DNA of 32,709 nt. Source: an uncultured Alphaproteobacteria bacterium (GTDB taxonomy: Bacteria > Pseudomonadota > Alphaproteobacteria > RF32 > CAG-239). A model generated the notes under the pieces. It did no database searches. It saw nothing but the letters and a program-made list of their open reading frames with translations, and was not told where the DNA came from. Every line of letters begins with the position of its first letter. Within the stretch, counting starts at the first letter, position 1. This document shows, one piece after another, positions 7,268 to 16,500 of the stretch. Both the position numbers and the translations under genes were made by a program. The stretch is from assembly GCA_944393235.1 (NCBI GenBank), contig CALXZJ010000015.1, forward strand, positions 1 through 32,709. The letters run 5' to 3'.

Positions 7268-8986
7268 TTAAAATTTAGTTATTATCTTAATATAAGGTTT
7301 AACGCCAAGTTCTTGCTGCACCTCGGCAATATATCTTGACCATTCTCCCCACATGGCCCAATGATTAATAAATTCGCTTGCCGCCTCTACCGATTTTGAT
7401 AATTGCACTCGAATAGTTTCTTCCAACAACTTATACATCGTCATACTTATAATATCAAAATCAATATGAAGCTTTTTCATATCATCAAACCAAATAGCCT
7501 TACTTTCCAACAAATAGTTAAATTCCATAAGATCTGCAACTCTATGCGGCTGAGACAAAATCGGTTTTGCTCTTAAAAACAAATTTCCAACAATCCAGGA
7601 TGCATAAATTTTTCTAAGTGTTTCACGGTCAAAACGAGCGCCTTTTTTTGCAGCCTCTGCAACAGAGGCAATTGAAATAACATTTGCTTTGTGCTCTTCA
7701 ATAATATGTTTATACATACCCAGCGAATTTTGGTAAGCGCTTCCCGGGCCAAGAGAATGACCGTTTTCATGACCAATCACAAAAACAATAGCTTTTGACT
7801 TGTCGATATATGAATGCAATGCTGGATCGACCAACCTATCCAAAAGTTTTTTCTCTCTTTCTTCATCACAGCTAAAACGTACCTGCCGATGATAAACATT
7901 GCGCCGACCGCCGCCTGTTTGAACAGCGGTTTTATCATTATTCGGCAAATTTTGCGCCGCTGTAATCCCACCGCGGCACATAGCATAATCACCTGTCAAA
8001 GCAATTAAATCAACATCAACCATACTATGCGGTATACTTTTTTCTTCAAAATCATCCTGACCATACTGTTCATGATATGGCATCCATTTAGCAAAATACG
8101 GCAATAGTTTTTGCGAAAACAAAATATTCTCTGTCTCCGGCTTATTTACAATCCCAACACGACATCCTAACGTATCTTTAGCCACAACCGTAATATTATA
8201 CTCTCCAAGAATTTTTATAATTTCAGGATTATCAAATACCGTGCTTGTAATTTCATCTTCATAATTTTCTCGTGAAATTGTAAATTCCAAAGTTGTATTT
8301 TGCAATTTTGCCCAATGCTTATCCGCCAACATGTCCATATCCGGATTATTTTGCAACAAAGCCTGAATTTGCCAATTAAGATATTCTTTAAACTCAGGTT
8401 CTGTACAATAATAAGCAGCAGCCTCCAATTCATGCGCCACATCAGCAAAATCATCAGCAAAATATTCTGTATAATCAATGGCTTTCAAGGTATCACCATT
8501 GCGGCGAACCATCGTCCTTGCCGACAAAATTTTTCGGATTTCATCAATTTCCCCACGTTGTCCCATGGCAATAAGAATACGATGAAACTCCTCTACGGAC
8601 AAATCACTAGGATAAAAATTTTTTCCGGGCAACAGCTCAGCTTCTTTCACAATTTTTGTCGGCTCTCTGTTAAACCCGTTAAAACCTATAACACCGTTTA
8701 TGCAATTAAAAAGCTCCAAAGCCTTAGCGGCGTGCGTACTTTTTAAAGAAGCCCTTTCCAGACAATCTTTCACCTTTAAATTAAGAGGATGATCCTGTTC
8801 CAAAGCAACATCATTAATTATATTTGCAGCATTGACCAAATGTTCAATAGCTTTTTTATCGCCATCCGGAAGATTTTGATATGCTTCAAAATCCTTAGAT
8901 ATTAATTCAACCGTTCGCGTTTTTTCTTTTAAGATAAAATCAAGTTGTTCTTCGTTAAAATTTAATTCAAATCCGTCAATTTGCAT
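7268..8986 (-). CDS. Dipeptidyl-peptidase III-like (M49) zinc metallopeptidase
   Basis: In this 572-residue protein HENGH (residues 406-410) and a downstream EEHKAN (430-435) give the ligand pattern HExxH...E of a gluzincin. The EExKA(N/D) form and the segment GGITAAQNLPNNDK (about 339-352) resemble the EECRAE and NLPND regions of M49 dipeptidyl peptidase III. The classical M49 motif is the hexapeptide HExxGH; this protein has a five-residue version, which I recall for some bacterial DPP III homologues. There is no signal peptide, so it is predicted cytoplasmic, removing dipeptides from peptide N-termini. The start overlaps the end of the AMMECR1-like gene by 11 bases, with GGAG upstream, so the two are coupled. 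Confidence 0.75.
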   Translation of the reverse strand: MQIDGFELNFNEEQLDFILKEKTRTVELISKDFEAYQNLPDGDKKAIEHLVNAANIINDVALEQDHPLNLKVKDCLERASLKSTHAAKALELFNCINGVIGFNGFNREPTKIVKEAELLPGKNFYPSDLSVEEFHRILIAMGQRGEIDEIRKILSARTMVRRNGDTLKAIDYTEYFADDFADVAHELEAAAYYCTEPEFKEYLNWQIQALLQNNPDMDMLADKHWAKLQNTTLEFTISRENYEDEITSTVFDNPEIIKILGEYNITVVAKDTLGCRVGIVNKPETENILFSQKLLPYFAKWMPYHEQYGQDDFEEKSIPHSMVDVDLIALTGDYAMCRGGITAAQNLPNNDKTAVQTGGGRRNVYHRQVRFSCDEEREKKLLDRLVDPALHSYIDKSKAIVFVIGHENGHSLGPGSAYQNSLGMYKHIIEEHKANVISIASVAEAAKKGARFDRETLRKIYASWIVGNLFLRAKPILSQPHRVADLMEFNYLLESKAIWFDDMKKLHIDFDIISMTMYKLLEETIRVQLSKSVEAASEFINHWAMWGEWSRYIAEVQQELGVKPYIKIITKF

Positions 8987-10151
8987 GATAAGGTATCTCC
9001 GCGGCTTTAAAATAGTAAATCTCTATCTTTTCTGACCAATAATCGGGATGTAAGCCTGATTTTAATTTCAATTGATTAACAAATTCTTTCTTATCAGAAT
9101 ATATATTCCAAAAATAAGGCAACATAATCCCTTTTCGCTTTCCATCCTGCAAAAAAACACCCTCTCCGGCTTGCAATTCGGCTATAAAATCGTTCTCTTC
9201 TGCATAATGTCTTACTTTGCGCTCTGTCAAAAGAAACACCTTTACATTAGCATTTGGCATATTTTCTTTAGCTTTTTTAACATAGTAACAAATAGCTGAT
9301 TTTACTGATTTTTCAAAATTAAAAGAACCATATTCTTTAAACATCTTTTTGTTCAAATCATAAGCCAAAACATAAACAGTAGCTTTATCCCAAAGATGTT
9401 TATTCTCTTTTGCAGATTTTATTTTACAAGAATTGGTATTTAATAGCTGTTTCATAAAATCTTGCAGCACATCTTTATAATCATAAATAAAAGATTCTAA
9501 ATTTGAATATTGTTGATCCAAAGATAATTTATCAGAAAAAATTTGACTTTCAATTTCCAAAGGAATGTTCTGATATTTCGATAAATTTCGCACCACCGGC
9601 CGTAAATTTAACTTAGCAGCTACATCTTCAGCCACACCCAAAACATCAGAAATCTGATTATCTTGAATTTCATCAATCAAAACAACAAAATTTCCAGACA
9701 CATTAAGATAATTCAGCAGTTTACCTGCCAATGATTCTTGAACATCATCATTTATTATAATGTCCAAAGAAACATTTTCTGGCAATATAGCATTAAAATT
9801 TTCAGATTTAGCTGCTTTATCAGCCGGCATCCAAACAGCAATTTTTTGCAATTGATAAGTTTCCAAATTCTTTCTTAAGTGGTGCAAAAACTGATTACAA
9901 TATTTATAAGGCAAAACCACAATTTTAGGACTTTTATCTGCTAAAGAATAATATGTAACAGAAATTTCAGGATTTCTTAAGGGGGCATATACATCTTCAG
10001 GAGTTTGATACGTCGTTATCTTTTCTGGATTAGTTGCGATGAGCTTATTAAACATAAAAACATTAATAACAAACACCACCAAAATTAAAAAAAACAACAC
10101 TGTTTTTTTTAAAATTTTCAAATACTGTTCTCTGTTATTATTTAATGCCAT
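8976..10151 (-). CDS. Membrane-anchored Memo/AMMECR1-like protein
   Basis: The 391-residue protein has one N-terminal transmembrane helix (about residues 15-35). Residues about 258-388 look like an AMMECR1 domain: GVFLQDGKRKGIMLPYFWN, then EFVNQLKLKSGLHPDYW and a closing IEIYYFKAAEI follow the conserved C-terminal pattern (G-I-L/LP/KAGL-PPD-W/Y-F-A-E). The domain's usual LRGCIG motif is replaced by MFKEYG (270-275). Residues about 75-190 (KIVVLPYKYCNQFLHHL..., IAVWMPAD) weakly resemble a degenerate MEMO1 domain, whose PHAGY motif would be PYKYC. In AmmeMemoRadiSam systems these two domains occur with a radical SAM protein, but none is seen here. No clear Shine-Dalgarno. It is coupled to the M49-like gene downstream. 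Confidence 0.6.
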   Translation of the reverse strand: MALNNNREQYLKILKKTVLFFLILVVFVINVFMFNKLIATNPEKITTYQTPEDVYAPLRNPEISVTYYSLADKSPKIVVLPYKYCNQFLHHLRKNLETYQLQKIAVWMPADKAAKSENFNAILPENVSLDIIINDDVQESLAGKLLNYLNVSGNFVVLIDEIQDNQISDVLGVAEDVAAKLNLRPVVRNLSKYQNIPLEIESQIFSDKLSLDQQYSNLESFIYDYKDVLQDFMKQLLNTNSCKIKSAKENKHLWDKATVYVLAYDLNKKMFKEYGSFNFEKSVKSAICYYVKKAKENMPNANVKVFLLTERKVRHYAEENDFIAELQAGEGVFLQDGKRKGIMLPYFWNIYSDKKEFVNQLKLKSGLHPDYWSEKIEIYYFKAAEIPYHAN

Positions 10152-10192
10152 ATTTATTACATATCAAACAATTACCACTGTTTTAATGTAAC

Positions 10193-10876
10193 CTATTTTA
10201 AATTTGATAAAAGCAAACTCTGATAAAAATCCACAAATGAATTAAAAAAGCAAATATCTTCTGTTTTTTGCTCTTCATCACCCCAAATAGATTTACCGAT
10301 TCGAATAGGGCGAGCACCGGCGGCTTGAGCGCAACAACTATCCATCGGACTATCACCGATAACCCATACTGTTTTAGGGTTAATATCTTTTTCGCTTAAA
10401 ATATCTTTTACTGTCCATATTAAATGCCCTTTAAAAGGCTTATCTTCTTTTGCCTCATGTCCGCAAACAATATTATCAAAAATATTCGGATTAAATAACA
10501 AAGGAAGTTCATAATCAAATAAAACCCTGTCTTTATTAGTCATAATCATAACCGCCACTTGATGCTTTTTAAAAAAATTCAAAACCTCATGCGTTTTCGG
10601 GAAAGCGGTTATTCTCTGAGCAACATTTTTCAAATAAATTTCAGAATATTTTTTATATGCCTCTTCGGCTTTATCGCCAAAGATTTTGGGGAAATTATCT
10701 TTAAATGACAAATTATTATCTCTTTTTTCTTTTACCTTATCCCAACTTTCCAACCCATACTGTGGCAAAACTTGATTTATGGCATACACAAGCGTGCTGC
10801 GGCTTTCAGCCAATGTATTATCCCAGTCAAAAACCGCAGCTTTCAGTCCTTCAATATTTAAATCCGCCTTTGGCAT
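10193..10876 (-). CDS. HAD-superfamily phosphatase (phosphoglycolate phosphatase-like)
   Basis: The 227-residue protein contains the HAD motifs in order: FDWDNT (nucleophile Asp, about residues 16-21), IMTNKD (motif II, about 111-116), a conserved Lys, and VIGDSPMDSCCAQAAG (motif III/IV). The cap is alpha-helical, as in the Gph/PGMB type. The nucleophile segment is D-W-D-N-T rather than the commoner D-x-D-G-T. The substrate is unknown. AAGAGG precedes ATG 10876. It lies 65 bases downstream of serS and 41 bases upstream of the AMMECR1-like gene, on the same strand. Confidence 0.85.
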   Translation of the reverse strand: MPKADLNIEGLKAAVFDWDNTLAESRSTLVYAINQVLPQYGLESWDKVKEKRDNNLSFKDNFPKIFGDKAEEAYKKYSEIYLKNVAQRITAFPKTHEVLNFFKKHQVAVMIMTNKDRVLFDYELPLLFNPNIFDNIVCGHEAKEDKPFKGHLIWTVKDILSEKDINPKTVWVIGDSPMDSCCAQAAGARPIRIGKSIWGDEEQKTEDICFFNSFVDFYQSLLLSNLK

Positions 10877-10941
10877 TAATTAAACCTCTTTATGCCTTAA
10901 AATAAATCATTAAAGACATAATTCAAGATACGACAAACGAC

Positions 10942-12228
10942 CTAAAAATTTTTGCCGATTTTCTTTTTACCGCCCATATATGGCTGCAGTTTTATCGGAA
11001 TATTAACCGAGCCATCTTCATTTTGATGATTTTCAATAAACGGCACCAAAGCGCGCGGCGTGGCGATTCCGGTATTATTCAAGGTGTGGGCAAATTTAAC
11101 TTTACCATCGGCATTGTCGCGATAACGCAAATTGGTTCTTCTGGCTTGCCAATCGGTGATATTTGAACAAGAATGCGTTTCCCGATAACAATTTTGGCTG
11201 GGAACCCACGCTTCCAAATCATACTGACGATATTTAGGAGCACCCATATCACCGGTACAAACTTCCAAAACCTGATACGGAAGTTCCAAATCCTGCAAAA
11301 CTTCTTCTGAAATTGCCAATAGTTTTTTATGCCATTTTTCACTTTCAGCAATATCGTTTTTACAAATAACAAATTGTTCGGTTTTCATAAATTGATGCAC
11401 ACGAACAAGACCGCGCGTGTCTTTTCCGGCTGCTCCGGCCTCTCTGCGGAAACACGGCGAAAAACCGGCATACAAAATCGGCAATTCGTTTTCTTGTAAA
11501 ATTTCATCGGCGCGCAAAGAATTTAAGATTAACTCTGCCGTACCGGACAAATAAATATCATCTTCCGGCATATAATAAATTTCATCGCGTGAAAAAGGCA
11601 GATAGCCTTGACCATACAACGGTTTCTCCTTAGAAATCGATGGAACGGTAATAACCGTAAAACCATTTGCCCGCAATTTATCCAAAACCATCATATGCAT
11701 AGCTAATTCAAGCTTTGCCAAATCGTTTTTAATCGCATACGTTCTGGAACCGGAAACTCTGGCAATTCTTTCCATTTCTGCCCAATCATTAATTTCCATT
11801 AATTCCACATGGTCACGCGGCGTAAAATCAAAATGCGGAATATCACCAACTTTACGCCGCACCACATTACCGCTGTCATCAGGGCCAATCGGACTTTCCG
11901 GCGACGGCATATTAGGCATTTTAAATTCCAGCAAGCTAAATTTTTCTTGCTCAGCATTAAGCTTTTCCATTTCTTTTTTTAATTCTTCACCCAAAGCCTT
12001 GCTTTTATTAATAATTTCTTGTCGCTCTTCCGGTTTTGCCGATTTTATTGAGTTGCTAAGCTTGTTTTTTTCTTCCGCCAAAGCCTGTGAAGAAGTTTTT
12101 AATTTTGTAATATCTTTATACAAAGCAATCAGTTCATCCAAATCTAAATCATCTTTAGAATAACCTTTTTTCTGCAAGCCGTTTTTAATTTCTTCTATAT
12201 TATCAAGAATATATTTTATATCTAACAT
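10942..12228 (-). CDS. serS: Serine-tRNA ligase
   Basis: The 428-residue length is typical. Residues 1-105 form the long tRNA-binding coiled-coil arm (Lys/Glu-rich). The class II core follows, with motif 2 (FSPCFRREAGAAGKDTRG) and motif 3 near the C-terminus (NNTGIATPRALVPFIE). The enzyme charges tRNA-Ser and tRNA-Sec in the cytoplasm. AGGAAG precedes ATG 12228. It is probably the first gene of the run leading to the terminator at 6666-6692. Confidence 0.98.
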   Translation of the reverse strand: MLDIKYILDNIEEIKNGLQKKGYSKDDLDLDELIALYKDITKLKTSSQALAEEKNKLSNSIKSAKPEERQEIINKSKALGEELKKEMEKLNAEQEKFSLLEFKMPNMPSPESPIGPDDSGNVVRRKVGDIPHFDFTPRDHVELMEINDWAEMERIARVSGSRTYAIKNDLAKLELAMHMMVLDKLRANGFTVITVPSISKEKPLYGQGYLPFSRDEIYYMPEDDIYLSGTAELILNSLRADEILQENELPILYAGFSPCFRREAGAAGKDTRGLVRVHQFMKTEQFVICKNDIAESEKWHKKLLAISEEVLQDLELPYQVLEVCTGDMGAPKYRQYDLEAWVPSQNCYRETHSCSNITDWQARRTNLRYRDNADGKVKFAHTLNNTGIATPRALVPFIENHQNEDGSVNIPIKLQPYMGGKKKIGKNF

Positions 12229-12357
12229 ATTAATCTTCCTAAAAATCTTTTAACGCTAAAATTTTTAATAGATTACCTTTTTTAGAAATAATTACAATAC
12301 AAAAAATCAAAATATTTCCGTTTTTTCTAAAAAGCTGTGCTTTATCAAATATAATCC

Positions 12358-12386
12358 TTTACATACTTTCAAAAAAAACATACTAT
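12358..12386 (+). promoter_or_regulatory. Promoter of the zinc-ribbon small gene
   Basis: TTTACA (12358-12363), 17-bp spacer, TACTAT (12381-12386). A start near 12393 would leave only about 12 nt before ATG 12405, which lacks a Shine-Dalgarno, suggesting a very short leader. Confidence 0.45.
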
Positions 12387-12404
12387 TATTTTATAAATTT
12401 TATT

Positions 12405-12665
12405 ATGAAGACATTATTTAATTTTTTTTATATGTACATAGATATCTCTAAGATACCCAACAATCTCAAAGAGATTAAGGTATTAGACGGCCGACCAGCT
12501 TATATTTTTGTGCCTTATGAAGGAAAATTCCCAACCAAGCACAAAATTAAAGACAAATGTTTTTGCCCCTATTGTGGGAAAGAGCTGGAAAATGAAAAGT
12601 GCTCTTGTTTCTCATACAAAAAAATTGAGGAATTTAACAACACTCTCATCAACAAAGATGATTGA
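12405..12665 (+). CDS. Small zinc-ribbon-like protein
   Basis: The 86-residue protein has a cluster CFCPYCGKELENEKCSCF (about residues 52-69): a CPYC knuckle followed by C-x-C, able to bind zinc. I do not recognise a named family. A promoter-like sequence lies just upstream and a strong terminator just downstream, which supports a real gene even though no ribosome site is visible for ATG 12405 or the alternative ATG 12432 (starting MYIDISK). It is convergent with the membrane protein gene next to dnaE. Confidence 0.55.
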   Translation: MKTLFNFFYMYIDISKIPNNLKEIKVLDGRPAYIFVPYEGKFPTKHKIKDKCFCPYCGKELENEKCSCFSYKKIEEFNNTLINKDD

Positions 12666-12671
12666 ATTTTT

Positions 12672-12727
12672 AAAACTCAGACTTAACAAATAATTTTACA
12701 AAATTAAATGTTAATTCTGAGTTTTTT
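12672..12727. terminator. Long bidirectional terminator
   Basis: AAAACTCAGA plus TTAACA (12672-12688) pairs with TGTTAA plus TCTGAGTTTT (12709-12725) with a single internal mismatch. T-runs occur in both directions. It serves the zinc-ribbon gene (plus) and the membrane protein gene (minus), whose stop codon lies at the edge of the T-run. Confidence 0.85.
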
Positions 12728-13568
12728 ATTTTTCAGATTTTTCCAAAATTTGCAATTTTTGCACTTCCATAAAATTAACAATCAGCGCAATTATTAACAA
12801 GGTCATCAAATTAAAAATAAATTCTGCTATAAAATTATAAAGTTGTGGCGTTTCTGTTTCAGACTTATACAAAACCGCATGAACACTCACCAATAAAAAC
12901 AAAACAATCATAAAAAGCAAAGACGCTGAAAAAATAATTCTAAAACCTTTACCAGACGTATTGTTCCAAACAAATCTAAAATTTTGCCACCAAACCTGCC
13001 AAGAATCACGAAAACCACCTGCAGATAACGATGCTGCAAAAAGAGCATAAAAACGTATCAAAACAAAAGGTATAATAAAACCGATGCTGACAAATGTAAA
13101 ATATACCAACTCAATTTGCCAAACCGGATTAGGAACTCTAAACAAAAGCAAAAGACCGGAAACAACCGGAAGAAGATTAATAAATATAAAAATAAACAGA
13201 AAGCCAAAATCTTTAAAAAAACTTCTCCAATGGGTTAAAAAATAACCATAAACATCCTCTCCAAGAGTTTTATTTGTAGCAAGATGATACCATACCGTAA
13301 TAAAACAAGAAAAAATCACCAATTTCACAAAAAAATAAAAAGCATATAAATTATGATGATTACAAGGAAGTTGGCGTGCCATTTCTTCATTAAAGACACA
13401 TAGATAAGTCTGGTCAAACAAATAAGACAACAAAGTCAAAATTAAAGCAAACAAACTGCCGCTTAATAGAAACCTTTCCAAGTTATCAGAGACATTCCAC
13501 AATGGAAAAATCAAAGACTTTACAACTGAATACTTGTTCGTATCAATCTGAGAAGCATCTTTTTGCAT
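12726..13568 (-). CDS. Multi-pass membrane protein coupled to dnaE
   Basis: The 280-residue protein has about six hydrophobic segments (near residues 33-52, 75-97, 117-143, 150-177, 210-230 and 240-265) and a charged C-terminal tail. I do not recognise the family. ATG 13568 begins one base after the dnaE stop, and its AAGGAG lies inside the end of dnaE, so the two are certainly in one transcript. This may be only an economical arrangement; nothing in the protein suggests a replication role. Confidence 0.8.
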   Translation of the reverse strand: MQKDASQIDTNKYSVVKSLIFPLWNVSDNLERFLLSGSLFALILTLLSYLFDQTYLCVFNEEMARQLPCNHHNLYAFYFFVKLVIFSCFITVWYHLATNKTLGEDVYGYFLTHWRSFFKDFGFLFIFIFINLLPVVSGLLLLFRVPNPVWQIELVYFTFVSIGFIIPFVLIRFYALFAASLSAGGFRDSWQVWWQNFRFVWNNTSGKGFRIIFSASLLFMIVLFLLVSVHAVLYKSETETPQLYNFIAEFIFNLMTLLIIALIVNFMEVQKLQILEKSEK

Positions 13569-13569
13569 A

Positions 13570-16500
13570 TTAAATCTCCTTCACGCTTGAAATACCGGAA
13601 ATTGCTCTGATTTTACGAATTAAATCAACATCATAAAAAGCATAACCGCCGCTTAATTCAATCCGTACGTCCCAACTATCAATTTCCGGAACAATATATA
13701 TTTTGTTTGCCCCTTGTCTATCTTTTTGTAAAATATCTTTAAGAGCCGTAACGGCACTGATATCTGCTATACTAATAACCAATCCTTTTGCTTGTTCAGC
13801 AATAACTTCATCCAAAGTTTTTACTGAATTTATCATAATCCTCGGGTTTGCATCTTCGCTTTGTTTATCAATTGTCAACTTTACCAAAACAGGCACGCCG
13901 GAATTTAAGACCTCTTCATATTTAATAATCCCTTCGGAAAAAAGCAACGCTTCAAAAGAGCCGGTGGTATCGGACAACCCGACAAACGCATATTTGTTTC
14001 CGGATTTGCTCAAACGTTTTTGAAAACTCTCGACACAAGCGGCCACATTAGCTTTAATACTATCACCGGCTTTAATATTTTGCATGACATCAACAATATT
14101 TTTCACACCAATTTTTTTCATACTCTCCGCATAAATATCCAATGGGTGTGCCGACAAATAAAATCCTATAGCTTCCGCCTCGTAACGCAGCCTTTCCAGA
14201 TACGGCCACTCGGCAGTTTCTCTGAACTTAATTTTTGTTGACAATTCTTCCGCACCAAACAATGACTTTTGCTCACTTGTTTTAACTTCCGTTGCGGCAT
14301 AAACATTGCGCATAATAACATCAATGTTTTCAAATAATTTGGCTCTGTTGTTTTCAAGACAGTCAAAAACACCAGCCTTAATAATATTTTCCAGTTGCTT
14401 GCGGTTGACATATTTAAAATCAACCCGGTGGCAAAAATCGGACATATCCTTAAAAGGTCCGTTTTTTTCGCGCTCTTCAACAATTCCGCGCATATAAGCT
14501 TCGCCCACACCTTTAATTGCGCCCAAAGCATAGCGGATTTTTCCATCTTCAACCTTAAAATCAGCATTAGATTTATTAACATCCGGTTTAACAATTTCAA
14601 TACCCGTTGCCTTGCATTCAGATGTAAAAAATGCCAACTTATCGGTATTAGTCATATCCAAATCCATCACCGCGCACATAAATTCCACCGGATAATGCGC
14701 TTTCAGATACGCCGTTTGATAAGAAATCAAAGAATATGCCGCCGCATGCGACTTATTAAATCCGTAAGAGGCAAACTTTTCCATCTGGTCAAAAATGCTT
14801 TTAGCGACATCCTCAGAAATACCGTTGGCAATAGCGCCTTTGGTGAATTTTTCTCGTTGTTTGGGAATTTCTTCTCGTTGCTTTTTACCCATAACTTTAC
14901 GCAGTTTATCGGCTTCACCCATGGTATAGCCGCCCAACGCCCGGGCAATATTCATAACCTGTTCCTGATAAACCATAATCCCGTAAGTTTCATCCAAAAT
15001 CGGCGCCAAACTCGGGTGCAAATAAGTAATTTCTTCTTCGCCGTGTTTACGTTTAATATACGTCGGAATATTATCCATCGGTCCCGGGCGATACAAAGAA
15101 ACGATAGCGATTAAGTCTTCAAAACGGTCCGGTTTGATTTGTTTGTGCACATCTTTCATACCTGAAGATTCAAACTGAAACACCGCCGCCGTATCACCGC
15201 GCTGCATTAATTCATAGGTCGGTTTATCGTCTAAAGGCACAGAATCAATATCCAAATCAATACCGTGAACTTTCTTTATCCAATCCACTGCTTTTTTGAT
15301 AACCGTCAGTGTCTTCAAACCCAAAAAGTCAAACTTAATTAAGCCGGTTTCTTCCACATATTTCATGTCATATTGCGTTACCGGCATATCCGCCTTCGGA
15401 TCTTTATAAAGCGGCACAAGCTGGTCGAGAGGGCGGTCACCGATAACCACACCGGCGGCATGCACGCCCGAATGCCTGTACAAACCTTCCAGTTTCATGG
15501 CAATATCAAACAACTTGTTAACCTGTGGATCTTTTTGCCGCATTTCTTCCAATTCGGGAACCGTGTCAAGCGATTCTTGCAAAGAAACATTTTTGCCCTG
15601 CACCGGGTTCGGTATCATTTTTGAAATCTTGTCCGCCTGAGCATAAGGAATTTGCAAAACCCGCGCCACATCACGGATAACCTGTTTCGATTGCAGTTTA
15701 CCGTAAGTAATGATTTGCGCCACATGGTCAAAGCCGTATTTATTCTGGACATATTCAATTGTTTTAAACCGGTTTTCCTGACAAAAGTCCACGTCAAAAT
15801 CCGGCATATTGACACGATCCGGATTTAAGAAACGCTCAAACAGCAAATCAAGCTTAATCGGATCAAGTTCGGTAATTTTCAAAGACCACGCCACAATTGA
15901 ACCGGCGCCCGAACCTCGTCCCGGCCCGACCGGAACACCATGGGTTTTTGACCAACGGATAAAATCCGAAACGATAAGAAAATATCCCGGAAAACCCATT
16001 CTTTTAATAACGCTTAATTCATATTCCAGCCGGTCATAATATTTTTTATCGATTTCTGCCTTCTGTTCATCCGTCATACCTTCAAAATAAACATGCTTTG
16101 CCATCCGTTCGGCCAAACCTTTATGCGCTTCTTCAGTGATATATTCATCCTGGGTTTTGCCGTCCGGACATTCAAAAATCGGCAACAGAGGCTTAACTTT
16201 TTCGGAAAGAAAATTACATCTTTTAGCAATCTGAACAGTGTTCATGGTTGCTTCCGGCAAATCTTTAAACAACTCAAGCATTTCGCTTTCTGAACGAAAA
16301 CGGTTGTTCGGTGAATAGCGCTTACGGTTTTCATTTGCCAGATATTCGCCGGCGGCAATACATATTAATGCGTCATGTGCTTCATACATATCCGCATCAA
16401 AAAAGAAAACCTCATTAGTTGCCACCAGTGGCACATTATATTTATATGCCAAATCAAGAAAAGCTTGTTCCGTTTGTTGCTCTTCCGGCAAACCGATTCG

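Noticed and set aside
8300..8746. A 148-codon frame antisense to the M49-like gene
   Set aside because: Its residues mirror the opposite strand's codons and it has no motifs or ribosome site.
14395..15114. A 239-codon open frame antisense to dnaE
   Set aside because: It lies wholly inside the well-supported dnaE gene on the other strand, has no ribosome site or recognisable domain, and its composition (Phe, Ile, Arg, Asn, His rich) is that of a shadow frame.
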